From Gammaproteobacteria bacterium (GTDB lineage: Bacteria; Pseudomonadota; Gammaproteobacteria; Arenicellales; UBA868): a stretch of DNA of 6,177 nt. The notes under the pieces were generated by a model. It was not told where the DNA came from. It ran no database searches and saw nothing but the letters and a program-made list of their open reading frames with translations. A program made the translations under genes and the position numbers. The DNA lies in the NCBI GenBank assembly GCA_003529705.1, contig DPVA01000225.1:421-6597 (forward strand), given 5' to 3'. Positions 1 to 6,177 of the stretch are shown piece after piece. The first letter of the stretch is position 1. Each line of letters opens with the position of its first letter.

Positions 1-873
1 ATCACTCGGCTTAAGTTCTGTGCAGTGGATGAACTTGAGTCATGTGATCTGTTGTTTCTCTGTCTGCCACACGGCGGGACGGCGGATCACTTTGAAACGT
101 TTGCGGCCTTGGCGCCCAAAATTATCGATCTGAGCGCAGATTTTCGCCTCGCAGACCCACAGGCTTACGCCGAGTGGTACGGGGCGACTCATCCCAATCC
201 ACAACTGCTGGATCTTTTTGTGTATGGCATCCCGGAATTAAATCGGAGCGAATTGGAGAGCGCAACCCATGTCGCCTGCGCAGGGTGTAACGCCACTGCC
301 AGTACCCTGGCTTTAGCGCCACTCTCACGGCGGAAACTGATCTCCTCGGTGGTTATCGATGTCAAAGCCGGGTCAAGCGAAGGGGGAAATGCGGTGAGCG
401 ACGCGAGCCACCATCCAGAGCGTAGTGGCGCCGTGCGCTCCTACCGCCCGACCCGCCATCGTCATGCGGCCGAGATCACTCAGTCACTCGGCACATTCCC
501 GGTACACTTTTCTGCCACTTCGATCGAGATGGTCCGGGGTATCCTCGCAACTTGTCATGTATTCCTGACCGAGCCACGGGAGGAAAAAGAGATCTGGGGA
601 CTGTATCGTGAAGACTATGCAAAAGAGCCTTTTATCCGGATCGTTAAGGAACGAAGTGGTATCCACCGCTACCCAGAGCCCAAGTTGTTAAGTGGAACGA
701 ACTATTGCGATATCGGTTTTGAGGTCGATTCAGGCACTAACCGGATCGTGTTAATCAGTGCGATCGATAACCTAATGAAAGGAGCCGCGGGTCAGGCTAT
801 CCAATGCTTCAACATAATGCATGGGCTAGACGAGCGGACGGGGCTTACCTTCCCCGGTCTGCATCCCATCTGA
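1..873 (+). CDS. lysY/argC: ArgC/LysY-family N-blocked glutamyl/aminoadipyl-phosphate reductase, 5' truncated
   Basis: NADPH-dependent reductase that turns a carrier- or acetyl-blocked acyl phosphate (the product of the kinase two genes downstream) into the semialdehyde used by the aminotransferase. The frame is open from base 1, so the gene starts upstream; the GTG at 25 is an internal Val codon. 290 residues are visible and about 50-65 N-terminal residues, including the Rossmann GxxGxxG loop, are missing. Visible family marks are LCLPHGG (75-95), IDLSADFRL (127-153), the catalytic Cys in AGCNATAS (Cys codon 286-288), GSSEGG (370-387), SHHPE, the HRH.AEI segment near 457-477, and the C-terminal AIDNLMKGAAGQAIQ. 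The Cys loop and GSSEGG differ from the usual acetyl-ArgC NPGCYPT and SGxSGAG motifs as I recall them, which favours a LysY-like carrier-protein enzyme. That preference is inference; the family assignment is firm. It lies 6 nt before the next gene in the same operon. Confidence 0.9.
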   Translation: MTRLKFCAVDELESCDLLFLCLPHGGTADHFETFAALAPKIIDLSADFRLADPQAYAEWYGATHPNPQLLDLFVYGIPELNRSELESATHVACAGCNATASTLALAPLSRRKLISSVVIDVKAGSSEGGNAVSDASHHPERSGAVRSYRPTRHRHAAEITQSLGTFPVHFSATSIEMVRGILATCHVFLTEPREEKEIWGLYREDYAKEPFIRIVKERSGIHRYPEPKLLSGTNYCDIGFEVDSGTNRIVLISAIDNLMKGAAGQAIQCFNIMHGLDERTGLTFPGLHPI

Positions 874-879
874 AACTCG

Positions 880-1515
880 ATGTGTCGACTACTTTGGCTT
901 CGGGCGGGAACGCCCTTCGATGTTACCCCGCATTTACTGGAGTTCGGTATCCTTTGTAAAAACAGCGAGGAATATCAAGGTCACGGTTGGGGCTGCACAT
1001 GGGTCTCAGGAGGTCAGTGGCATTCTCACCATACCCTATCCCCTATCTGGGAGGACGACCTCACCAGATTCGGAAAAATCAGCCTCTTTCTCGCGCACGC
1101 CCGCAGCGCGTTCCGGGATGAGGGTATTGTTGTTGAGAACAATATGCCGTTTAAGAGGGGCAACGAGGTGTTTATTTTCAATGGAGAACTCTCGGGTGTT
1201 CGGATCCGTGAGCAAGGGCGTATCGGGGCCGAGAAGATCTTTAATTACATAAACCGTTTTGCGCACCACGGTGCCCTACCAGGACTGACCAAAGCGTTGC
1301 AGGTTATTGAGAAGCGAACCCGCTATATCCGGGCGATGAATCTGATTCTCGCAACCCCCGAACGGTCTTTACTCGCCACCTCTTATAATGAAAATCCCAC
1401 TTACTTCCAGATGTACCGGGCCTTCGCCGACGGGTTGGATGTTGTGTGTTCTGAAAGTTACCCTCTGGACGGGACCTGGCGGCCGATAGAGAACCGGACC
1501 GTCATGGAGCTTTAG
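880..1515 (+). CDS. EgtC-like class II glutamine amidotransferase-fold protein (probable gamma-glutamyl amide hydrolase)
   Basis: 211-residue stand-alone Ntn-hydrolase domain of the class II glutamine amidotransferase family. It starts MCRLL, so Met removal would expose Cys2 as the N-terminal nucleophile, followed by the family's Arg3. Other family marks are HGWG (35-38, DGWG in many relatives), AHARSA (72-77), NNMPF (87-91), the oxyanion-hole NG in FNGEL (100-104) and SESYPLDGTWRPI (191-203, compare EgtC SEPLD..WRPV). No synthetase or sugar-isomerase domain is attached, so it cannot be a complete amidotransferase alone. Its closest functional models are EgtC, which removes gamma-glutamate from an ergothioneine intermediate, and yeast Dug3, which acts in glutathione degradation. 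No ergothioneine gene is visible; instead it sits between reductase and kinase, which suggests cleavage of a gamma-glutamyl amide in this pathway (inference). No Shine-Dalgarno is evident 6 nt after the previous stop, so translation is probably coupled. Family confident, substrate unknown. Confidence 0.88.
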   Translation: MCRLLWLRAGTPFDVTPHLLEFGILCKNSEEYQGHGWGCTWVSGGQWHSHHTLSPIWEDDLTRFGKISLFLAHARSAFRDEGIVVENNMPFKRGNEVFIFNGELSGVRIREQGRIGAEKIFNYINRFAHHGALPGLTKALQVIEKRTRYIRAMNLILATPERSLLATSYNENPTYFQMYRAFADGLDVVCSESYPLDGTWRPIENRTVMEL

Positions 1516-1520
1516 GGAAG
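1514..1520 (+). promoter_or_regulatory. Ribosome binding site of the lysZ-like gene
   Basis: The purine-rich AGGGAAG begins inside the TAG stop codon of the preceding gene and lies 7 nt before the ATG at 1528. It supports that start codon and suggests translational hand-over between the two genes. Confidence 0.6.
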
Positions 1521-1527
1521 ACACTAT

Positions 1528-2319
1528 ATGTACATCATAAAGGTAGGCGGCGGCAGCGAGATCAACCTGGAGGGTGTGGTCAAAGACCTCGCAACCTTGG
1601 ACCAGCCATTCGTCGTAGTTCTGGGGGCTAATGCCCTTCGCGACCGGTTGGCGCAGCGTTTCGGACACGAGAAGGTCGAGCTGACATCAGTGTCAGGCTA
1701 TTCCAGCGTCTTTTCGGATGTTGAAGCAATTGACCTCATCATGATGGCGTATAGCGGGCTGAGTAACCGACGCTTCGTGGAGTTATGTCAACGCAATGGA
1801 ATCAATGCGGTGGGACTGACGGGGCTTGACGGACGTCTGATCCAGGGTCGGCGCAACCGCGGAATTAAGGTTCGCGAAGGCGGAAAAACCCTGATCAAGC
1901 GAGACTTCTCCGGAAAGCCTGCCAGGATTAATGAAGCGCTTTTAAAAACACTACTGGAACAGGAGTACCGGCCAGTAATCAGTATCCCGATCATTGATGA
2001 AGCGGGCTTTGCAATCAATTCGGAAAATGATGACATAGTGGCCGCTCTTCAAGATTCACTCCAGGCAAATAAACTGATTCAACTCATTGAGGCTCCCGGG
2101 TTCCTAGAAGACAAAGACCGTGAAACTTCCATGATTGCGACGCTCTCGGTTGGCGAGCTGAAGGACCGGGAAGCCACGGTCGAGGGCCGGATGAAACGAA
2201 AGATGCTCGCCTTGCGCCGGCTGTTTGATTCCGGCGCTGCTGAAGTCATTATCGCGGACGGCAGAACAGAGCATCCAGTGCTTAATGCGCTCGCCGGTCA
2301 AGGTACGACGATTCGATGA
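1528..2319 (+). CDS. lysZ: LysZ-type [amino-group carrier protein]-aminoadipate/glutamate kinase
   Basis: Amino acid kinase of the ArgB/LysZ family, 263 residues. It should use ATP to phosphorylate the side-chain carboxylate of an N-blocked aminoadipate or glutamate in the cytoplasm, giving the substrate of the upstream reductase. Visible marks are KVGGG (5-9), SGYSSV (56-61), GLTGLDGRL (96-104), INSENDDIVAAL (163-174, equivalent to the N.NAD segment of acetylglutamate kinases) and GRMKRK (220-225), the counterpart of the ArgB G-M-x-x-K segment. GLTGLDGRL followed by a strongly basic stretch (103-133, about 12 Lys/Arg) is characteristic of LysZ, where a basic surface binds the acidic LysW carrier. 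This argues against an ordinary acetylglutamate kinase. The ArgB HGGG loop is replaced by LGAN at 32-35. Whether the cargo is glutamate, aminoadipate or something else cannot be read from sequence. It overlaps the next gene by 4 nt. Confidence 0.88.
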   Translation: MYIIKVGGGSEINLEGVVKDLATLDQPFVVVLGANALRDRLAQRFGHEKVELTSVSGYSSVFSDVEAIDLIMMAYSGLSNRRFVELCQRNGINAVGLTGLDGRLIQGRRNRGIKVREGGKTLIKRDFSGKPARINEALLKTLLEQEYRPVISIPIIDEAGFAINSENDDIVAALQDSLQANKLIQLIEAPGFLEDKDRETSMIATLSVGELKDREATVEGRMKRKMLALRRLFDSGAAEVIIADGRTEHPVLNALAGQGTTIR

Positions 2320-3458
2320 GCAGCAATCCGCTCGAGGAAGGGGATGCTCTTGAGGTCTATCCCCGGCGCGGCATCAGCATTGTGCGCGGTAAAGGCGCCC
2401 GCCTTTGGTCTGCAGAGGGGCGTGAATACATTGACTGCGCTTCGGGTGTTGGGGTTGCAAACATAGGACACAGCAATCTATCAGTTGCTGAAGCGGTCGC
2501 CAACCAGGCTAAGATACTCCTGAGTTGCCCCGGAATCTTCCATAATGATCGTCGTGGCGAATTGATGCAAAAGCTCGTTGGCATCGCCCCGGGAGGGCTT
2601 AAGCGGGTTTTTTTATGCAATTCAGGAACGGAAAGCGTTGAAGCGGCAATAAAACTAGCAAGGGCCAGTACCGGACGCAGCGGGCTTGTGACCGCAATGC
2701 GCGGTTTCCACGGACGTACCCTTGGCGCATTAAGCGCCACCTTTAAATATCGGGACGCCTTTGAACCCTTGCTTTCGGGGAATAAATTTGTCCCTCTCAA
2801 CAATATCGAAAAACTCGAGGCCGCCGTTGACGACACAACCTCCGCCGTTATTCTGGAGGTTATTCAGGGCGAAGGCGGTGTCCGGCCGGCTGAAAGAGGA
2901 TATCTTTCAGCCGCGCGACGTCTGTGTACCGAGCGTGGGGCGCTGCTGGTAATCGATGAAGTTCAGACCGGTTTCTGCCGGACCGGGCGGTTTTTCGCCT
3001 GTGAGCACTTCGGGTTGCGCCCCGACATGATGTGTCTCGCTAAAGGAATCGCTGGTGGTGTTCCGATGGGAGCGGTTTTATGCGCCGATACCGTTGACGC
3101 TGGAATTGGCGTACATGGATCAACTTTTGGCGGTAATCCTCTCGCCTGCGCGGCAGCGTCGGCGGCTATCGATTTCATGTGCAGGGAGAAGCTGGCGAAT
3201 CGTGCGGAGCAGCTAGGGGGCTATTTTTCGCAGCAGTTTCAAAAAAAACAGTCGAATTCTGTGAGAGAGGTTCGGCAAATTGGATTGATGATTGGGATCG
3301 AACTAAAACAGAAAGCTACACCACTGCTTCAGGCTCTGCTGGACGACGGAATCATTGCCCTTCCTGCCGGTCCGACGGTGATCCGCCTACTGCCCCCTTT
3401 GACAATAGAGGATCAAGAGATAGATCGCGTGATTTCGGCCTTACAGAGGGTGCTTTAG
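2316..3458 (+). CDS. lysJ: LysJ/ArgD-type class III PLP aminotransferase
   Basis: Class III aminotransferase, 380 residues, a normal length for ArgD/LysJ. It should transfer an amino group, usually from glutamate, to the semialdehyde made by the reductase, giving carrier-bound ornithine or lysine (or an analogue). Family marks are CNSGTES (101-107, PLP phosphate contact), FHGRTLGA (131-138), EVIQGEGG (181-188), IDEVQTGF (213-220, Asp214 pairs with the PLP pyridine nitrogen), LAKGIAGG (241-248, Schiff-base Lys243) and HGSTFGGNP (267-275). The C-terminal half carries RLLPPLTIE. The ATG lies in an ATGA shared with the kinase stop, so expression is coupled; the nearest purine run, AAGG at 2300-2303, is 12 nt away and weak. 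Acetylornithine aminotransferase (ArgD) is the alternative, made less likely by the LysZ-type kinase. No gene follows on this strand because uvrB converges directly on its stop codon. Confidence 0.9.
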   Translation: MSSNPLEEGDALEVYPRRGISIVRGKGARLWSAEGREYIDCASGVGVANIGHSNLSVAEAVANQAKILLSCPGIFHNDRRGELMQKLVGIAPGGLKRVFLCNSGTESVEAAIKLARASTGRSGLVTAMRGFHGRTLGALSATFKYRDAFEPLLSGNKFVPLNNIEKLEAAVDDTTSAVILEVIQGEGGVRPAERGYLSAARRLCTERGALLVIDEVQTGFCRTGRFFACEHFGLRPDMMCLAKGIAGGVPMGAVLCADTVDAGIGVHGSTFGGNPLACAAASAAIDFMCREKLANRAEQLGGYFSQQFQKKQSNSVREVRQIGLMIGIELKQKATPLLQALLDDGIIALPAGPTVIRLLPPLTIEDQEIDRVISALQRVL

Positions 3459-5488
3459 GCAGCAGCGATTACCGGGTGAAACTGTCCTCGTTTGAGTTCA
3501 GCTATCTGATCTCGAACGTGTGCTGCCTCTTCGAACTCCAGATCCCGCGCGTGTGCATACATTTTGTCTTCGAGTTGAGCAATCGCCCGCTTAAAGTCCT
3601 CCGCAGACAAAGGCCCGTTGATCTCTGTGGGGATAGAGGAACCTCGCGAAATGGCAGCCTTGGTGGTCCCTTTGGAGTTGGGATCCACGGCGAGACCGTC
3701 AATTATTTCGTTAACAGGTTTGACTACTGAGCGCGGCACGATATTGTGCTGACGATTATGTGCACGCTGTTTTTCACGCCGGCGCTCGGTCTCATCAATA
3801 GCGCGACGCATGGATTCGGTGACCTTGTCGGCGTACAGAATTGCCCTGCCGTTGAGATGGCGCGCGGCACGACCTACGGTCTGGATCAACGACCGGGTGG
3901 ACCGCAGGAATCCTTCTTTGTCCGCATCGAGGATCGCGACAAGCGAGACTTCGGGTAAATCTAAACCCTCACGAAGCAGGTTAATACCCACGAGCACGTC
4001 AAAGGTACCTTTGCGAAGATCTGACAAAATTTCAACCCTCTCTACTGTATCGATATCCGAATGCAGGTAGCGCACCCGGATGCCGTGATCATTCAGATAA
4101 TCACACAAATCTTCGGCCATGCGCTTTGTCAGCGTGGTAACCAGAACGCGTTCTCCTGCTGCCGCCCTCTCCCGCGCCTCTGACATCAGGTCATCAACCT
4201 GACTGTCAACAGGCCGGACTTCAATTTCAGGATCCACCAGTCCCGTTGGACGAACCACTTGGTCGACCACGCTGGAACTGTGCTCGTGTTCATAATCCGC
4301 GGGGGTGGCCGAAACAAACACCGTTCGGGGCATCAGAGATTCGAACTCATCAAAACGCAGCGGACGGTTGTCCAACGCCGACGGCAGCCGGAAGCCGTAT
4401 TCAACGAGATTTTCCTTGCGCGAGCGGTCTCCTTTAAACATCGCACCCAATTGGGGAACCGTAACGTGACTCTCGTCAATAATCATCAAAGCATTGGCTG
4501 GAAGATAGTCAATCAACGTGGGAGGTGGCTCTCCCGGCTTTCTGCCGGAAAGAAATCGTGAATAGTTTTCAATTCCCGCGCAATATCCAAGTTCGCGCAT
4601 CATCTCCATGTCATAGCGAGTTCGCTGCTCCAGTCTCTGCGCTTCGACTAGTTTTTCATTGTCCCGAAGAAAGGACAGGCGATGCGTCAGTTCTTCACCA
4701 ATTTCTTCAATAGCGTCCAGAATCGTCTCGCGAGCAGTCACGTAATGACTTTTCGGATAGATCGTAAAACGAGTCAGGCGCTCATCGGTCTCACCGGTTA
4801 GCGGATCGAATCGGGACAGTTTTTCGATCTCATCTCCGAAAAGTTCAACTCGTACTGCAAATCGCTCGGACTCCGCCGGGAAGATATCAAGCACATCACC
4901 CCGAACCCGAAAAGTTCCGCGCCGAAGCTCGATTTCGTTGCGCTTGTACTGTAATTCCGCGAGGCGACGAAGGATGTCCCGCTGTTGTGCCAGCGCACCC
5001 TCGCGAAGGTGCAGAATCATCCCGTGGTAGGCCACCGGATCTCCCAGACCATAAATTGCGGAGACAGTTGCCACAATGATCACGTCCTGACGCTCCAGAA
5101 TCGCCTTGGTCGCGGAAAGGCGCATCTGATCAATGTGCTCATTGATTGACGCGTCCTTTTCGATGTAGGTATCACTCGCGGGTACATAGGCCTCGGGCTG
5201 GTAATAGTCGTAATAAGACACGAAATACTCGACTGCATTGTCAGGAAAAAACTCACGCATCTCGGAATACAACTGCGCTGCGAGGGTCTTGTTCGGCGCC
5301 AGGATCAGTGCCGGACGTCCGAACTCGGCAATTACGTGCGCCATAGTAAATGTCTTTCCGGACCCCGTTACCCCGAGAAGGGTTTGAAAGGCCTCGCCGG
5401 CACGAATTCCGTCCAACAACTGGCCTATTGCCTCGGGTTGATCCCCTGCAGGCTGAAAATCACTCTTGAGTGCGAATTCCTTCCCCAT
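3455..5488 (-). CDS. uvrB: UvrB, excinuclease ABC subunit B
   Basis: DNA damage verification helicase of nucleotide excision repair. It is loaded by UvrA and recruits UvrC for incision. With the ATG at 5488 the protein is 677 residues, against 673 in E. coli, and its start (MGKEFALKS) aligns without gap to E. coli MSKPFKLNS. A TTG four codons upstream (5500) is therefore less likely. Visible marks are GDQPEAI (15-21), Walker A GVTGSGKT (39-46, Lys45), the beta-hairpin from Tyr92 to about 112 with Tyr92/93/95/96 that pries the DNA strands apart, IIDESH (about 336-341), the motif [11 protein letters not shown] near 540, and a C-terminal UVR domain ([17 protein letters not shown]) that contacts UvrC. 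All key residues are present. The gene appears to be alone on this strand. I found no CTGT-N8-ACAG SOS box in the 54-nt upstream gap, so LexA control is not shown here. Confidence 0.98.
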   Translation of the reverse strand: MGKEFALKSDFQPAGDQPEAIGQLLDGIRAGEAFQTLLGVTGSGKTFTMAHVIAEFGRPALILAPNKTLAAQLYSEMREFFPDNAVEYFVSYYDYYQPEAYVPASDTYIEKDASINEHIDQMRLSATKAILERQDVIIVATVSAIYGLGDPVAYHGMILHLREGALAQQRDILRRLAELQYKRNEIELRRGTFRVRGDVLDIFPAESERFAVRVELFGDEIEKLSRFDPLTGETDERLTRFTIYPKSHYVTARETILDAIEEIGEELTHRLSFLRDNEKLVEAQRLEQRTRYDMEMMRELGYCAGIENYSRFLSGRKPGEPPPTLIDYLPANALMIIDESHVTVPQLGAMFKGDRSRKENLVEYGFRLPSALDNRPLRFDEFESLMPRTVFVSATPADYEHEHSSSVVDQVVRPTGLVDPEIEVRPVDSQVDDLMSEARERAAAGERVLVTTLTKRMAEDLCDYLNDHGIRVRYLHSDIDTVERVEILSDLRKGTFDVLVGINLLREGLDLPEVSLVAILDADKEGFLRSTRSLIQTVGRAARHLNGRAILYADKVTESMRRAIDETERRREKQRAHNRQHNIVPRSVVKPVNEIIDGLAVDPNSKGTTKAAISRGSSIPTEINGPLSAEDFKRAIAQLEDKMYAHARDLEFEEAAHVRDQIAELKRGQFHPVIAAA

Positions 5489-5542
5489 CTTCAGTGCCAA
5501 AGTTCACTGCCGGGTCGGAAGTCGCCGGCCAGACTTAGCGGC
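5489..5542. promoter_or_regulatory. Divergent intergenic region between uvrB and the fimT-like gene
   Basis: The 54 nt between the two start codons must hold the ribosome binding sites of both genes. Neither gene has a strong Shine-Dalgarno here, and I see no convincing -35/-10 pair. The fimT promoter, and possibly that of uvrB, may lie inside the opposite gene. The region is GC-rich around CGGGTCGG and GCCGGCC. No SOS box is visible. Confidence 0.35.
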
Positions 5543-6085
5543 ATGAAACAGCGCTTTACGATAAATTCTCTACTCTGCAATGGTTTCACGCTTGTCGAAA
5601 TTCTGGTGGTCCTGGGTATCATTGCGGCGCTGCTAGGCCTCGCGCTTCCTTTGTTTGACAGTAACATTATCGCAAAACGGGTAGATGCCGCGTCGACCCT
5701 GCTGCGACATCACCTTAATCTTGCTAGGATCGAGTCGATTAGGACCGGATTACCTGTTCTGGTTTGCCCGGTAAGCAGCGTTCTCGAATGTGGGCCGGAG
5801 GCCTCATGGGGTCAGGGCTGGTTTGGGTTCACTGACCAGGATCGGGACCGTCAATACGATCCGGAAGAGACAATAATCTTTGTGGCACCCTCATCGCCCG
5901 GTGTGGATATTCAGTGGAGAACTCCGAACTGGATACGTTTTAAACCGCAGGGCGCTGCGTGGCCGAACGGCCACTTCAGATTCTGCAGTCAGTCCAGCCG
6001 ATATGTGAGAACCGTGGTCGTGTACTTGACCGGTCGTACCCGCTCCAGCATGAGCACACAGGACCGGGAAGGGGTATGGTGCTAA
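5543..6085 (+). CDS. fimT: FimT/GspH-family type IV minor pilin
   Basis: 180-residue prepilin. The N-terminus has a 14-residue leader ending NG, then FTLVEILVVLGIIAALLGLALP: a prepilin peptidase (PilD) site cleaved at Gly14/Phe15, with Glu at mature position 5 (Glu19) and a single hydrophobic assembly helix. The ATG at 5543 gives a leader of normal length. The frame runs open further upstream to 5336 but that part overlaps uvrB and is not pilin-like. The globular part fits the GspH/FimT domain: LVCP...C..SWGQGW.GF.D.DRD (73-102), FKPQG (133-137), HFRFC (144-148) and TGRTR (163-167). Cys75, Cys83, Cys148 and Cys180 could form disulfides in the periplasm. The GRTR sequence matches the GRxR motif reported for DNA-binding FimT in natural transformation. 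It acts as a minor pilin of a type IV pilus, or as a pseudopilin of a secretion system. No other pilin genes adjoin it, and it stands divergent from uvrB. Confidence 0.85.
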   Translation: MKQRFTINSLLCNGFTLVEILVVLGIIAALLGLALPLFDSNIIAKRVDAASTLLRHHLNLARIESIRTGLPVLVCPVSSVLECGPEASWGQGWFGFTDQDRDRQYDPEETIIFVAPSSPGVDIQWRTPNWIRFKPQGAAWPNGHFRFCSQSSRYVRTVVVYLTGRTRSSMSTQDREGVWC

Positions 6086-6114
6086 CCGGCACTTTGGCCA
6101 CAGCATGCCCCTCC

Positions 6115-6143
6115 TTGACCGAAACGGATCATAACAGTAGCAT
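6115..6143 (+). promoter_or_regulatory. Sigma70-type promoter of the tRNA gene
   Basis: TTGACC (6115-6120, 5 of 6 to consensus) and TAGCAT (6138-6143, 4 of 6) are separated by exactly 17 nt. They are followed by a GC-rich discriminator (GCGCCCCC, 6145-6152), the arrangement typical of stringently controlled stable-RNA promoters. Transcription would start near 6150, just before the tRNA 5' end at 6158. Confidence 0.7.
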
Positions 6144-6157
6144 TGCGCCCCCTGTAT

Positions 6158-6177
6158 TCCCCGGTAGTTCAGTTGGT
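6158..6177 (+). tRNA. 5' end of a tRNA gene, probably tRNA-Asn (cut by the window edge)
   Basis: The last 20 nt read TCCCCGG (acceptor positions 1-7), TA (positions 8-9), GTTC (D-stem) and AGTTGGT (D-loop), which is the canonical start of a bacterial tRNA. The acceptor sequence and TAGTTCAG D-arm resemble proteobacterial tRNA-Asn(GUU); E. coli begins TCCTCTGTAGTTCAGTCGG. The anticodon lies outside the window, so the amino acid identity is a guess. A stable-RNA promoter directly upstream supports it. Confidence 0.75.

Noticed and set aside
880..1515. Ergothioneine biosynthesis assignment (true EgtC).
   Set aside because: No egtA, egtB, egtD or egtE is visible; the neighbours belong to a carrier-type amino acid pathway, so only the fold and chemistry are transferred, not the pathway.
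1528..2319. Reading the kinase as ordinary acetylglutamate kinase (argB).
   Set aside because: GLTGLDGRL followed by a basic stretch, GRMKRK and the lack of HGGG fit LysZ better. Classical ArgB remains a minor possibility.
2357..2836. Open frame of 159 codons on the - strand inside lysJ.
   Set aside because: Low-complexity Ser/Pro/Arg-rich translation antisense to a conserved aminotransferase; a shadow frame.
3179..3730. Open frame of 183 codons on the + strand across the lysJ/uvrB junction.
   Set aside because: It is out of frame with two well-supported genes and its translation has no recognisable domain; a shadow frame.
5489..5500. TTG start for uvrB at 5500 (681 residues).
   Set aside because: The ATG at 5488 aligns exactly with the E. 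coli UvrB N-terminus, and the TTG has no better ribosome binding site.
5336..5542. In-frame upstream extension of the pilin reading frame (would give 249 residues).
   Set aside because: It lies almost wholly over the uvrB start on the other strand, has no pilin features, and would bury the prepilin leader. The ATG at 5543 gives a standard 14-residue leader.
5489..5542. LexA/SOS box upstream of uvrB.
   Set aside because: No CTGT-N8-ACAG-like palindrome is present in the gap between uvrB and fimT.
6086..6114. Rho-independent terminator after the pilin gene.
   Set aside because: No GC-rich inverted repeat followed by a T run is present; the few short matches around GGCC and GCATGC do not form a convincing hairpin.

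Overview
The window looks like chromosome from a proteobacterium, probably a gammaproteobacterium, of moderate GC content. The evidence is a proteobacterial-type UvrB, a FimT/GspH minor pilin and the start of a tRNA that reads best as tRNA-Asn. Genus cannot be decided from the sequence.

Positions 1-3458 (+ strand) hold one tightly packed operon that enters the window already in progress. In order it contains an ArgC/LysY-family acyl-phosphate reductase (5' end cut off by the window edge), a small EgtC-like class II glutamine amidotransferase-fold protein, a LysZ-type amino acid kinase and a LysJ/ArgD-type class III aminotransferase. Gaps are 6 nt, 12 nt and a 4-nt ATGA overlap. Kinase, reductase and aminotransferase are the three central steps that convert an N-blocked glutamate or aminoadipate to N-blocked ornithine or lysine. 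The kinase resembles LysZ rather than classical ArgB, with a long basic stretch after GLTGLDGR, so the blocking group is probably an amino-group carrier protein (LysW/AmCP) and not acetyl. The carrier and its ligase (LysX-like) would be expected upstream, outside the window. The amidotransferase-fold gene sitting inside this trio is the most interesting element. EgtC-type enzymes cleave gamma-glutamyl amides, which is the same chemical bond that joins a LysW-type carrier to its cargo, so it may be the enzyme that releases the product.

Positions 3455-5488 (- strand) hold a complete uvrB, the nucleotide excision repair helicase subunit. It converges on the aminotransferase gene with overlapping stop codons and no room for a terminator.

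Positions 5543-6085 (+ strand) hold a FimT/GspH-family type IV minor pilin, divergent from uvrB across 54 nt, with a clear prepilin cleavage site and a C-terminal GRTR motif of the kind linked to DNA binding in FimT. After it come a well-formed stable-RNA promoter (6115-6143) with a GC-rich discriminator and the first 20 nt of a tRNA (6158 to the window end). I saw no mobile elements, CRISPR arrays or notable repeats, and there is no gene-free stretch longer than about 75 nt.
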